The position numbers and the translations under genes were made by a program. Below, one piece after another: positions 1 through 8,650 of a DNA stretch of 64,000 bases (positions within the stretch are counted from its first letter, which is position 1; every line of letters starts with the position of its first letter). This DNA comes from Paenibacillus nuruki (lineage in GTDB: Bacteria; Bacillota; Bacilli; Paenibacillales; Paenibacillaceae), in contig NZ_MDER01000034.1 in NCBI RefSeq assembly GCF_001721045.1, positions 62,001 through 126,000 of the forward strand, given 5' to 3'. Under the pieces are notes generated by a model, which saw only the letters and a list, made by a program, of their open reading frames with translations, made no database searches and had not been told where the DNA came from.

Positions 1-91
1 TTTCTCTGTCAATGAAGTGTGTAAAATGTAGAATAAAAGTAGAACATACATCAAGCCTATGTTTATAGCGTTCTATAACCACTTTAATAAC

Positions 92-133
92 AAAAAGACC
101 ATTTCCTTTAACGTACAAAGAAAATGGTCTTTT
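92..133 (-). terminator. Rho-independent terminator
   Basis: Stem AAAAGACCATTT pairs with AAATGGTCTTTT around a short loop. U-rich tails exist on both strands, so it can act both ways; it lies directly downstream of the minus-strand gene that ends at 162. Confidence 0.85.
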
Positions 134-161
134 GCTGTAACGTAAACATGCACTATCAAAA

Positions 162-677
162 TTAAGCTTGAGTCTGTGGCTTAAATCCTTCGTCTTTGAG
201 ATAGTTGCCTGCTTCACTACGAGATTCGAAAGCCATATCTAAATTCAGACCTGAATACACGCACCACATCTCATCTTCATATTTCAGCGTTAAAATATGT
301 CCATCTTCATCGATCCATGTACCGCCTGTAGAAGTGGTAGTAGCTAATTTGAAAGAAGCTGTAGCTTCTGCTTGCTCTTTCGATTCTACTGCTTTGTGGT
401 TATATGACATCGCTTTGATCGTTTCATCTAATAATGTGCGTAATTGTTCTTCTGAATAATCACGGATATTGACGAATCCTTTATCATCAGTCTGGTAGTT
501 ATGCAGTAGACCCGCATAAATGTAACCATTACCGTTCGGATGAATATGGAAAGCGACAATCTTTTTCTCATAGGCACTGTCTTCATAATGGAAATTCACA
601 CGACCGAGAGAAACATCTTTGCGTTGCAATTGCGGATACGATTGTAGCAGTTCAAGCTTTTTTTCAAAATTAAGCAT
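162..677 (-). CDS. Hypothetical protein, 171 aa
   Basis: I do not recognise this family. The product is soluble, slightly acidic, and has no signal peptide, membrane segment or cysteine motif. The N-terminal half is rich in aromatic residues in a beta-strand-like pattern (for example FHIHPNGNGYIYAGLL near residues 43-58), and the middle carries a short Thr/Ser run (ATTTSTGGTW). The start ATG has a strong AGGAGG five bases upstream. It is a single-gene unit with its own terminator on the low-coordinate side and another hairpin separating it from the pseudouridine synthase gene. No function can be inferred. Confidence 0.75.
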   Translation of the reverse strand: MLNFEKKLELLQSYPQLQRKDVSLGRVNFHYEDSAYEKKIVAFHIHPNGNGYIYAGLLHNYQTDDKGFVNIRDYSEEQLRTLLDETIKAMSYNHKAVESKEQAEATASFKLATTTSTGGTWIDEDGHILTLKYEDEMWCVYSGLNLDMAFESRSEAGNYLKDEGFKPQTQA

Positions 678-740
678 AATTGCCTCCTGTGAGTGTTGAG
701 TAGTGGTGATTATAACATAGATAAAAAGCGATAAGCATTA

Positions 741-769
741 AAAAACAGGTGCAATTCAGCACCTGTTTT
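741..769 (-). terminator. Rho-independent terminator of the RluA-type gene
   Basis: The perfect stem AAAACAGGTGC / GCACCTGTTTT has a six-base loop. On the minus strand it is followed by a run of U, and it sits about 20 bases after the stop of the pseudouridine synthase gene. Confidence 0.85.
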
Positions 770-790
770 CGTAACAGCATACATGATGAC

Positions 791-1819
791 TTATTTGGAT
801 TCAGGCGCATCTTTAAAAGGATGCTTGAAGCTTTTAGGAATATCCGTTTCGAAGCGCATCGTTTCACCTGTTACTGGATGAATAAAGGAGAGTACGCGTG
901 CATGGAGTCCAAGACGACCGACACCTTGAGCGCGAGCACCGTACTTTTTGTCACCTACGATAGGATGTCCTAGATCTTCCATATGAACACGAATCTGGTT
1001 TTTGCGTCCTGTTTCTAAGCGAACTTCCAATAAAGAGTATTCTCTTGTTTTTTGCAATCGTTTGAAATGAGTGACTGCGTGTTGTCCACCATTATCATGC
1101 GAGTTGGAGAACATTTTGAGCGTTTTGCTTTCTTTCAGCCAAGAGGAGATCGTTCCTTCAGGCTTTTTCACTTCGCCTTCAACAAGAGCCACATAAGTAC
1201 GTTCTTCTACGCTCTCACGCCATGTGTTCTGCAATTGTTGTTGAACATCATGAGATTTGGCAAACATCATGACACCGGATGTATCTCGATCTAACCGATG
1301 AACCACAAAGATACGTTGCTCAGGATCAGTCGCACGAACATGCTCGGTTAATTGACGATAAGCAGTGACATCTTTTTCTTTATCTGATGCGATAGAGAGT
1401 AGTCCAGCATCTTTGTGAATCACAATTAAATGCTCATCTTCAAACATAATCGATAGGCCGACCATAGCAGGTGCGGCGACCGGTGGTTCTTTATGAACCA
1501 TCACTTCTTGACCGGGACGAAGCATATGATTGTACGCTGTAACGGTTCTTTCATTAATAATGACCTGACCACGCGCCAATATCGATTTCACCGAGTTACG
1601 GCTGATATTTGTAAGATTGTCCAGTAAAAAAGGAAGAAGTTCTGTCGCTTCTTTGACTGTATAGATCGTAGGTGGAATCGGTTTACTGCGATAGGAACCA
1701 TTGCGAGAAGACGTGCTTTTCGCTTTGGATGCATGAGCGGTCGGTTTACCTTTATGACCGGATTTTGTTGGTTTTGAGCGATTTGAAGATGAATTTGAAC
1801 GGGAATTATTTTTTTGCAT
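791..1819 (-). CDS. RluA-family RNA pseudouridine synthase, 342 aa
   Basis: It isomerises specific uridines in rRNA or tRNA to pseudouridine. The first 50 residues are a Ser/Lys/Arg-rich, probably disordered RNA-binding tail. An S4-like domain follows (about 52-110), then the catalytic domain with the family motif HRLDRDTSG, whose first Asp (about residue 177) is the nucleophile, and the later RLETGRKNQIRVH segment. The reading frame is open 20 codons further upstream, but that extension would overlap the kinase gene and has no ribosome site. The ATG at 1819 has AGGAGG ten bases before it, so I use that start. Substrate specificity cannot be read from sequence; the RluA/RluD/YlyB/YjbO-type assignment is open. 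Confidence 0.9.
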   Translation of the reverse strand: MQKNNSRSNSSSNRSKPTKSGHKGKPTAHASKAKSTSSRNGSYRSKPIPPTIYTVKEATELLPFLLDNLTNISRNSVKSILARGQVIINERTVTAYNHMLRPGQEVMVHKEPPVAAPAMVGLSIMFEDEHLIVIHKDAGLLSIASDKEKDVTAYRQLTEHVRATDPEQRIFVVHRLDRDTSGVMMFAKSHDVQQQLQNTWRESVEERTYVALVEGEVKKPEGTISSWLKESKTLKMFSNSHDNGGQHAVTHFKRLQKTREYSLLEVRLETGRKNQIRVHMEDLGHPIVGDKKYGARAQGVGRLGLHARVLSFIHPVTGETMRFETDIPKSFKHPFKDAPESK

Positions 1820-1856
1820 AAGCTGTAAGCCTCCTGTAATTAACCCCTTCACTATA

Positions 1857-3218
1857 TCATGGAGAAAGTGATCTTGCACCCGTATTTGTTAATTCTGTGC
1901 TTTTGGGCAAGATTAAGCTAAATCTAGCGCCTCCAAGTGGGGAAGAAGTGCATACGAGCTCTGCTTGTAAATGGGAAGCAATTTGCTGACAGATCGCCAG
2001 TCCTAGACCGGTGACTCCACTTTTACCTGTATAAAAGCGTTGAAAAATCTGTTGTTGTTCTTCGCTGGATAATCCTTCACCATCATCGTCGATATGAATA
2101 CGACAAATCTCATGATCATCAGACACTTCAATCGTCAATTGTACTTGTGTAGAGGTATGACGAATAGCATTTTGAAGCAGATTCAGCAAGATCTGAAATA
2201 CCTGTTCCGCAGCAATAGTGATCATCAGCGAAGGGCCCATTAATTGTAGCTGTATATTGCGCGGTTGCGCCGCTGGTAATAGCAAATGAATCGCTTCTTC
2301 TGCCATCGTTTTGAGATCAATCGTAGTCTGTTGCCATACTTCATCGACACTTTCGAGTCGGGATAATTGCAGTAATTTCTCAACCATATGAATTAATCGC
2401 TTCGATTGAGTGGTGATAATCTCTAACCCTTGCTCTGTGGTAACCACTTGATCCTGAATCGCATACACATATCCTTGAATCGACATCAATGGTGTTTTGA
2501 GTTCATGTGATACATTTTGCAGAAATTCAATCTGATATTGATGCTGTCGTTGTAATCGATTGGCCATTAATTGAAAAGTACTGATTAATTCACCAATTTC
2601 GGTATGATCAGCTTGTAAAAAGTGCTCGTTCGGCTGTAAATGAGGTTCATACCGACTTACCGCTTCTTTTAAACGATTCAGTGGTTGTACCATACGCCAG
2701 ACAGCGAACAAAGCGATAAACAAAATAACGATAAAACTAGCGCCTATTGATAACAAAGTCGTTCGTAATAAAGGGATATATAGTGCACGTACTGATGATA
2801 AAGGAGAATATAGAATCACGCGAAAAGGCTGATGGTTTAATTGAGCTTCGCTATACAACACTTTGCTACCATTTAACTGCATATATCCTTGATGATTGCT
2901 GGAAAAGTTTTTGAGGATTTTTCCGTTGTTCTGAGTGTCGCTAGAAGTAACGATTTTATTATTTTTATCAAGTACAAAATAGTCCGCGTAAAACAAAATG
3001 TCTTTAATAAAAAAGCGAAAATCTGTGCTATCCAATCCGTCAATATCTTGATCTTTCAAAATATGTGCTGCTTTGATCGTCTGAGCAGATAACTGCTGTT
3101 TCACTTGATTGAGTAAAATATCATCCATTAATTGCACGAAGAAAAAGACGGTAATGGCTACCGTCATCAGCATACCTACACAGAGGGACAGCAACATTTT
3201 GCCACGAATCGTTTTCAT
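1857..3218 (-). CDS. Two-component sensor histidine kinase, 453 aa
   Basis: This is a membrane sensor that autophosphorylates on His and passes phosphate to its partner regulator. It has TM1 at about 10-32, an extracytoplasmic sensor region of about 115 residues, TM2 at about 150-174 and a HAMP linker (about 172-227). The H-box FLQNVSHELKTPL carries His238. N-box (LLQNAIRHT), G1 (DDDGEGL) and G2 (GLGLAICQQ) motifs of the HATPase domain follow. Its start ATG overlaps the stop of the response regulator by one base (TAATG), so the two are translationally coupled. The stimulus is unknown; no obvious target gene is next to the pair. Confidence 0.93.
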   Translation of the reverse strand: MKTIRGKMLLSLCVGMLMTVAITVFFFVQLMDDILLNQVKQQLSAQTIKAAHILKDQDIDGLDSTDFRFFIKDILFYADYFVLDKNNKIVTSSDTQNNGKILKNFSSNHQGYMQLNGSKVLYSEAQLNHQPFRVILYSPLSSVRALYIPLLRTTLLSIGASFIVILFIALFAVWRMVQPLNRLKEAVSRYEPHLQPNEHFLQADHTEIGELISTFQLMANRLQRQHQYQIEFLQNVSHELKTPLMSIQGYVYAIQDQVVTTEQGLEIITTQSKRLIHMVEKLLQLSRLESVDEVWQQTTIDLKTMAEEAIHLLLPAAQPRNIQLQLMGPSLMITIAAEQVFQILLNLLQNAIRHTSTQVQLTIEVSDDHEICRIHIDDDGEGLSSEEQQQIFQRFYTGKSGVTGLGLAICQQIASHLQAELVCTSSPLGGARFSLILPKSTELTNTGARSLSP

Positions 3219-3961
3219 TATTCATGAATAGCGGCTTTGTAGCCGAATCCCCATACGGTATCAATCGTAAGTGTCGATTGGTATTGGACTAGCTTTTTGC
3301 GTATCCGTTTGACCAGATCATCAACCACCCGTAATTCGCCGAAAAAATCATAATTCCATACTTGCTGAATCAATTGCTCTCTACTGAATGGACGCTGTAC
3401 ATGGGTCGCCAAAAATAATAACAATTCAAATTCGCGTGAGGTAAAATACAATTCATTATTTTGGATGAGTACTTGCCGAAATTCTTCTGAAATGGATAGA
3501 TTGCCTGCATAGACATAAGAGGTAGACGTATCAGGTACGGTTGGGGGAGTCATATCTGCAACATTAGATAGACTGATCGAGTTGCTTGTACGTTTGCCAG
3601 TGTCGATTAAGCGTAGCATTGCTTTTACACGGGCAACCAATTCGCGTGGATTGAAAGGTTTGCTCAAAAAGTCATTGCAACCTAACTCCAATCCATTGAT
3701 TCGATCCACTTCTTCACCCCGCGCTGAGATCATAATTATAGGAATACCTGTAAATGTACGAAGTTCTGTTAATAAGGTAAGCCCATCAATACCAGGCATC
3801 ATAATATCCAAAATCAAACAGTCCGGATGTTCATGCTGTACATGTTCAATTAATTGTTGTCCATGCGCATACGAGAACACTTCATACTGTTCTTTACGTA
3901 AATATTCAGAAATTAATTGCAAAATAGACGGATCATCATCGACAACAAATAGTTTGGTCAT
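3218..3961 (-). CDS. OmpR-family response regulator, 247 aa
   Basis: This is a DNA-binding regulator of the upstream kinase pair. The receiver domain (1-115) has acidic residues D8-D10, the phospho-acceptor D52 in LILDIMMPG and the conserved Lys101 in LSKPF. A linker of about 40 residues rich in Ser/Thr/Pro follows, then a winged-helix DNA-binding domain (about 150-245) with the typical ending TVWGFGYK. AAGGAG lies eight bases before the ATG. It is the first gene of the two-gene operon. The linker is longer than in most family members, which may help explain the 247-residue length (about 230 is usual). Confidence 0.94.
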   Translation of the reverse strand: MTKLFVVDDDPSILQLISEYLRKEQYEVFSYAHGQQLIEHVQHEHPDCLILDIMMPGIDGLTLLTELRTFTGIPIIMISARGEEVDRINGLELGCNDFLSKPFNPRELVARVKAMLRLIDTGKRTSNSISLSNVADMTPPTVPDTSTSYVYAGNLSISEEFRQVLIQNNELYFTSREFELLLFLATHVQRPFSREQLIQQVWNYDFFGELRVVDDLVKRIRKKLVQYQSTLTIDTVWGFGYKAAIHE

Positions 3962-4051
3962 AGGGGGAACTCCTTATCATTCCAGAAATATAAATGTTCT
4001 TATTCTTAATGTAGCAGAGCGGTATATATAATATCAAAGTTCGCTAAAGCA

Positions 4052-4086
4052 AAAAGACAGGACCTGCTAGGCAGTCCCCGTCTTTA
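4052..4086 (-). terminator. Terminator of the repeat-protein gene
   Basis: An imperfect hairpin built on AAAGAC/GTCTTT outer arms with GGAC/GTCC inside lies about 75 bases after the stop of the minus-strand repeat gene. On the minus strand it is followed by UUUUUGC. Confidence 0.6.
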
Positions 4087-4161
4087 AGAGTGAGTTTTAG
4101 TCATAACTTATCAAGCTTGTGTTCATGAATGAAAAGAACGAGCGCTATCTAATGCATTATT

Positions 4162-4893
4162 TTACTTGTGTGTCGTTGTTTTAGCAGAAGATGTAGAGGC
4201 AGTTACAGGCGCTTTTTTAGCAGTAGATTTAGTAGTCGTAGCTTTGTGAGCAACGGCTTTTTTATGAGTGACTTTATGGTGTGTTACTTTTTTATGATTT
4301 ACTTTTTTAGCATGGTGTTTGGTAGCTACCGATTGGCTAACATGACGAGCAGCTTTGTGTTTTGGAGCTGTTTTTACTACTTTGTGTGTAGTGCCTGCTT
4401 TTTTATGAGCAGTAGCTTTTTGGTGAGTGACTTTTTTATGATTTACTTTTTTAGCATGGTGTTTGGTAGCTACTGATTGGCTAACATGACGAGTAGCTTT
4501 GTGTTTTGGAGTTGTTGTTACTATTTTATGTTTGGTAGTACCGGCTGTTTTGTGTGCAGTCGCTTTTTTATGAGCGGCTTTGGTTGCTCTATGTTTGGCT
4601 TTTGTTGCTTTGTGAGCTACTTTATGAGCCGCTTTTGTCGCTTTATGCTTAGCTTTGGTCGCTCTGTGTTTGGCTTTCATCGCTTTGGCTGTTGTAGTCG
4701 TTGTTACTTTTTTAGCTGGAGTTGCTGTAGTCATTGTAGAAGGTGCTGCTTTGTGAGTGGCAGTGACAGGTGTAGTGTTTTTCGGTGTAGTTGAAGTTGC
4801 TGTTGTTGGTGTAGCTGCGAATGCGCTGGTTGCGCCTCCTAATACACTAATTGTTGTTAATAATACTGCTGCATTTTTTGTCCATTTTTTCAT
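4162..4893 (-). CDS. Secreted Lys/His/Ala/Thr-rich repeat protein, 243 aa
   Basis: A Sec signal peptide ends near ATSAFA-ATP (about residue 26). The mature chain is almost entirely K, H, A, T and V, strongly basic, and has no globular domain I recognise. Two levels of repeat are visible. Heptad-like units such as KAKHRAT/KAKHKAT/KAAHK lie near residues 70-120, and an almost exact 48-residue duplication contains HVSQSVATKHHAKKVNHKK twice. The ATG at 4893 is preferred over one three codons upstream because GAGGTG is six bases before it. The charge would favour binding to anionic wall polymers or DNA, and His content might bind metals, but both are inferences. It is monocistronic. Confidence 0.8.
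   Translation of the reverse strand: MKKWTKNAAVLLTTISVLGGATSAFAATPTTATSTTPKNTTPVTATHKAAPSTMTTATPAKKVTTTTTAKAMKAKHRATKAKHKATKAAHKVAHKATKAKHRATKAAHKKATAHKTAGTTKHKIVTTTPKHKATRHVSQSVATKHHAKKVNHKKVTHQKATAHKKAGTTHKVVKTAPKHKAARHVSQSVATKHHAKKVNHKKVTHHKVTHKKAVAHKATTTKSTAKKAPVTASTSSAKTTTHK
4286..4524 (-). repeat. 144-bp near-identical tandem duplication inside the basic repeat gene
   Basis: The block beginning at 4286 is repeated from 4430, an offset of exactly 144 bases (48 codons). Only a few substitutions appear over the first 90 bases of each copy. Most of these differences are C/T changes, pointing to a recent in-frame duplication. Confidence 0.9.
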
Positions 4894-5136
4894 TGGAATC
4901 ACCTCTTCTTAGAATGTAAATTTATCTTATCAAGAGGTTATGTGAGAATCGTGGAATAGATGTGTGAAAAGTGTATGAAATGATAATACAGCGATAATCG
5001 TTTCTTTTTCAAAAATCTAATAAAATAAAAATATACATTAAACCCATATTGTGCTATTAATTAAACACTTACTTGTATACATAACCCGTTGATAACAGCA
5101 TCTGTAGTTCATAACGATCAAAAAAGGAGGGTAATA

Positions 5137-7101
5137 ATGCAAAATCAATTTCAGTGGCGTAAAGGTTGGCTATATGTATGTATCTTTAGTTTGCTTGTTA
5201 TTTGTGTTCCTCAGGCGAAGACAGTTGAAGCGGCATTAGATGGAAGTGAAGGACTGGTAGGTAATCGGATTCCTGTGGGTACCACGTATACATCAAGTAC
5301 GTATGATCCTACATTTGAGCCTCAGAATATTGGAGATGGTGATTGGTACAGTATATGGAAAGTCTCTGCAAATACAGGAATAATACAAATGAAGTTTGCC
5401 GAGGCAGTGAATCTCAAAAGTGTACAAGTCTCTACAGGTGGAATCGGAGATCGTTATGAAACGTATACGATTCGAGGTCTACAAAATGGATACTGGCGTA
5501 ATATCGCTACGCGTACCTTTCATGTCACTACAGGCGGCAATCAAGCATTAACCCCTATTTCCGTACAAATAGGCTGGTATGATGGGATTAGTATTGCCGT
5601 TAGTTCTACACGTAATTGGGTGATGATGAGTGAAGTTCATCTTGTACCTACAACAACAAGTACTCCTCCAGCACAACTCCCAGCCCTCAACAAAAATGAA
5701 CAAGTCTCTCTTTCTTGGAAACCGATTGCAGATGTAGATCATTATCAAATACGTTACGGTACCACTTCGGGTCAATATACAGATACAGTTACCATAGCCT
5801 CAGACACATATAACAACTTTACCGTTCCTAACCTAGCTACAGGAGTCACTTATTATTTTGCAGTAGCAGGAGTACGCAATGGCATCCGAACGAATTATTC
5901 CAATGAAGTCGGTGGAATGCGTATACGTGGCAATCCTTTTCCAGAAAATACAGGTAAGGGTGCAAGTAGCGAATACTATCGTAATCCGGTTGAATATACC
6001 ATGGATGGGGATATACTATCCAAATGGAAAACACAAAATAACAGTAAAAATGCAACGTTAAGTTATGGGATACGCTATCCATTGTATATTGATGAATTAC
6101 AATTTGTGATCACTGCTCCTGTTGAAAGTGATATCACATACAAAATATATGAACAAGGGCGAAATGGTAATACCTTGATCGGGCAAAAAACAGTGCATGT
6201 AGCTGGTTCCTTATCGCCTGTGCGTATCGAGAGTATTCCGATTGAACCGGATTGGTATCAATTACTTAAAATCGAAATCAGTTCAACCGCCGCACCAGTA
6301 GAGGTCAACGAGTTATTATATATCAGCGATCGATCTTCGATGACAGGATTACAAGCTACACCCCAAAATGGACAGGTACATCTGACATGGGATGCGGTTC
6401 CCGAAGCGGATGAATATCGAATTACGTATATGAAGCAGTACCCTGATGTGTTAAATGGTCAGACGATTACCGTTCAAGCAGATACGTATCAAGATTATAC
6501 AGTGACAGGGCTTGATAATAACAGTGTACCTTATTATTTTGTTGTGAATGCTGTAATCAATGGGCAAAATCAAAACTATTCCAATCTCGTCCATGCCACA
6601 CCGATGAGTTATGCGACAGGTAATCCTGTACCCAAAGGAACCACCGTCACCACTCTCGGTTATTACGATAACAAACCGCCTGAAAATACGATAGATGGCG
6701 ATCTATCGACCTACTGGATACCGAATACAGGTGATCATAAGAGTGGAACAATTAACTACCGTTTCCCTAAGCCTGTTCAATTAAGTGCGATTCAGTTAGT
6801 CAGTATGTTGAATGTACCGGGTAAACAAACGTTCACTATCTATGGTCTACAAGGCAACAATTGGAATCTATTATATGATGGCAAAATTCAAGCTTACTTT
6901 AATCCTTTCGGTGGAGTTCTACCAGCTATTCCTGTACCACCCGGCAAATATGAAGGAATTATGATTTTGACTGAAACGACAACCACATGGGTGACTTTTC
7001 AAGAATTATTATTATTCTATGGCGCTAATACCAACGGTACGGTGCTGACTGATACGTATAGTCCTTTATCTATACCTACGGTAAGTACAGATACGTATTA
7101 A
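5137..7101 (+). CDS. Secreted multidomain protein: three discoidin-like and two fibronectin-III-like domains, 654 aa
   Basis: A signal peptide (about 1-33, cleavage near TVEAA) is followed by five modules in strict alternation. There are three galactose-binding-fold (F5/8 type C-like) units at about 40-172, 295-425 and 515-640; each opens with GN-P and carries an I/M-DGD-SxW-like motif (IGDGDWYSIW, TMDGDILSKW, TIDGDLSTYW). Two fibronectin-III units lie at about 180-270 and 430-515, each ending in YYF-V-A--NG---NYSN. No catalytic domain, anchor motif or S-layer homology domain is visible. The ATG at 5137 has AGGAGGG five bases upstream; an earlier TTG has none. It probably binds extracellular glycan, inferred from the folds only. 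Confidence 0.85.
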   Translation: MQNQFQWRKGWLYVCIFSLLVICVPQAKTVEAALDGSEGLVGNRIPVGTTYTSSTYDPTFEPQNIGDGDWYSIWKVSANTGIIQMKFAEAVNLKSVQVSTGGIGDRYETYTIRGLQNGYWRNIATRTFHVTTGGNQALTPISVQIGWYDGISIAVSSTRNWVMMSEVHLVPTTTSTPPAQLPALNKNEQVSLSWKPIADVDHYQIRYGTTSGQYTDTVTIASDTYNNFTVPNLATGVTYYFAVAGVRNGIRTNYSNEVGGMRIRGNPFPENTGKGASSEYYRNPVEYTMDGDILSKWKTQNNSKNATLSYGIRYPLYIDELQFVITAPVESDITYKIYEQGRNGNTLIGQKTVHVAGSLSPVRIESIPIEPDWYQLLKIEISSTAAPVEVNELLYISDRSSMTGLQATPQNGQVHLTWDAVPEADEYRITYMKQYPDVLNGQTITVQADTYQDYTVTGLDNNSVPYYFVVNAVINGQNQNYSNLVHATPMSYATGNPVPKGTTVTTLGYYDNKPPENTIDGDLSTYWIPNTGDHKSGTINYRFPKPVQLSAIQLVSMLNVPGKQTFTIYGLQGNNWNLLYDGKIQAYFNPFGGVLPAIPVPPGKYEGIMILTETTTTWVTFQELLLFYGANTNGTVLTDTYSPLSIPTVSTDTY

Positions 7102-7180
7102 TCGAAAGTCACACAGACATTCTAAAAAGGAATAGTCAATTGAAGTCAGGAGTCCCAACAGTACAATAGTAATCTATCCA

Positions 7181-7225
7181 AAAAAAGCTGTTTTGTAGGC
7201 AATTGCGTACAAAACAGCTTTTTAT
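7181..7225. terminator. Bidirectional terminator between convergent genes
   Basis: A perfect 15-bp stem AAAAGCTGTTTTGTA / TACAAAACAGCTTTT has U-rich flanks on both sides. It serves the secreted protein gene (+) and the permease gene (-), whose stop codon touches it. Confidence 0.92.
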
Positions 7226-8538
7226 TATTCGATATCGGATTTCAACTCTTTATCCAAAATGATCGATTTGTGTAATGAATATCTAGATCGTACCCAAACG
7301 GTGATTCCGAAAAGTAAAGTGATAGCGACTGGATACAGAATCGCCCAGCCTGTAAATGGAAAAATAATCGCTGTCGCTACAAAAGAAATCCAGCTAATGA
7401 TAACGCCAAATCGACTTTCACGTAATAATCGAATCCCTGCCGCACATCCTCCTAAATAGGTCAGAATAAAAGTAGCATTAGGTAATTGAATCAGTGTGGT
7501 TAAAGAGACAGTTTTGCTAGCGTATAGAACAGTGATTAATCCAAAACAAACACTTAGAAAAAGAATCCCACCTACAGGTGTATTGTATCGGGCAGATAGT
7601 AGACTCATCCATTTGGGAGCATGATGTTGTCTGGATAATGCAAAAGCGACCCTAGAAGAAGCACCTACATAAGCAATAATAGTCGCTGTACAAATAAAAA
7701 TTCCTGTAACCCCTGCTAACACAGCGCCCCACGAACCTAGCAAACGACTGATTACCCACACAAGGGAAGCATCAGACCCGCCTAACAAATAACTTTGTGT
7801 CCCTACTGTCGCTAGTGCAGTCAGAAAATATAAAATTCCTACTACAATCGCAGCAATCACAACGCCACGCACAGCGGCTTTACGAGGATCTTTAAATTCT
7901 TCAGACATATGAGAAACAGCTTCCCAGCCGATAAAGCACCAGAACAGAATGGCAGCTGCTTGACCGATACTTTTCCAACCGTGAGGCATAAATGGAGTAA
8001 AATGAACCACTTGGATCTCAGGTACAGCCGCTATAATCGCAAATGTAAGTACAGCTACAATCGAAATCACAACTGCAATCTGTATTTTGCCAGCGACTTG
8101 CATCCCGAACCAGTTCGTAATGAGCCCTGCTAATAACATCAATACAGCGATCAAAATTCGAACCGAATCACTCCATCCCATCGCAGCAGTCATATACCCT
8201 GCTCCAGTTAGGGCGGCTACAGGAGCCCCGATCGGAACCGACATTAAGAAAAACCACCCGACTAGAGCACCTGCACGTGGACCAAAGGCTAGACTGACAA
8301 AATGAGAAACGCCTCCAGCGTTAGGGAACTTGGCAGACAATAATCCCATCGACAAAGCCATCGGCAAAATCAATAAGGTCATAAATCCCCATGCTATTAG
8401 TGAAGCAGGGCCAGCCATCTGAGCGGCAAGTCCGGGAACAAGCAATACACCTGATCCTAGAACAGCTCCAATATATAGAGCAACCGCTTGAGGGAGCCCT
8501 ATTGTGCGTTGCAAACCCGATGAATGAGACGTTGTCAT
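7225..8538 (-). CDS. APC-superfamily amino acid permease, YjeH-like, 437 aa
   Basis: This is an integral membrane transporter with about 12 hydrophobic segments. The first helix carries the APC signature GAVLGSGVLLVPGLAA, and WCFIGWEAVSHMSEEFKDP follows TM6. The overall resemblance is to Escherichia coli YjeH, an exporter of methionine and branched-chain amino acids. It is divergent from a LysR regulator with 112 bases between the starts, an arrangement typical of a regulator controlling its neighbouring transporter. Export rather than import is inferred from YjeH similarity only. Confidence 0.88.
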   Translation of the reverse strand: MTTSHSSGLQRTIGLPQAVALYIGAVLGSGVLLVPGLAAQMAGPASLIAWGFMTLLILPMALSMGLLSAKFPNAGGVSHFVSLAFGPRAGALVGWFFLMSVPIGAPVAALTGAGYMTAAMGWSDSVRILIAVLMLLAGLITNWFGMQVAGKIQIAVVISIVAVLTFAIIAAVPEIQVVHFTPFMPHGWKSIGQAAAILFWCFIGWEAVSHMSEEFKDPRKAAVRGVVIAAIVVGILYFLTALATVGTQSYLLGGSDASLVWVISRLLGSWGAVLAGVTGIFICTATIIAYVGASSRVAFALSRQHHAPKWMSLLSARYNTPVGGILFLSVCFGLITVLYASKTVSLTTLIQLPNATFILTYLGGCAAGIRLLRESRFGVIISWISFVATAIIFPFTGWAILYPVAITLLFGITVWVRSRYSLHKSIILDKELKSDIE

Positions 8539-8579
8539 TTTATTTTCCCGCTTTCCTTGTCATTTGCTATAGCGTAGCA

Positions 8580-8594
8580 GATAATAGTGTTATC
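8580..8594. promoter_or_regulatory. Inverted repeat, candidate LysR operator
   Basis: GATAA-N5-TTATC lies between the divergent permease and LysR genes. Position and symmetry fit a regulator binding site, but it is not a strict T-N11-A box. Confidence 0.4.
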
Positions 8595-8650
8595 GGAAAA
8601 ACAGAAATTTTAAATGTGATCCATCTAAAAAACCGATGGGAGATCAAATA

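Noticed and set aside
4286-4524. Direct repeats considered as a CRISPR array
   Set aside because: There are only two copies of 144 bases, in frame inside a coding sequence, with no spacers and no cas genes.
4168-4794. Two long plus-strand frames rich in Cys, Phe, Ser opposite the repeat protein gene
   Set aside because: They are antisense shadows created by the Lys/His codon bias and the 144-bp repeat; no ribosome site or signal precedes them.
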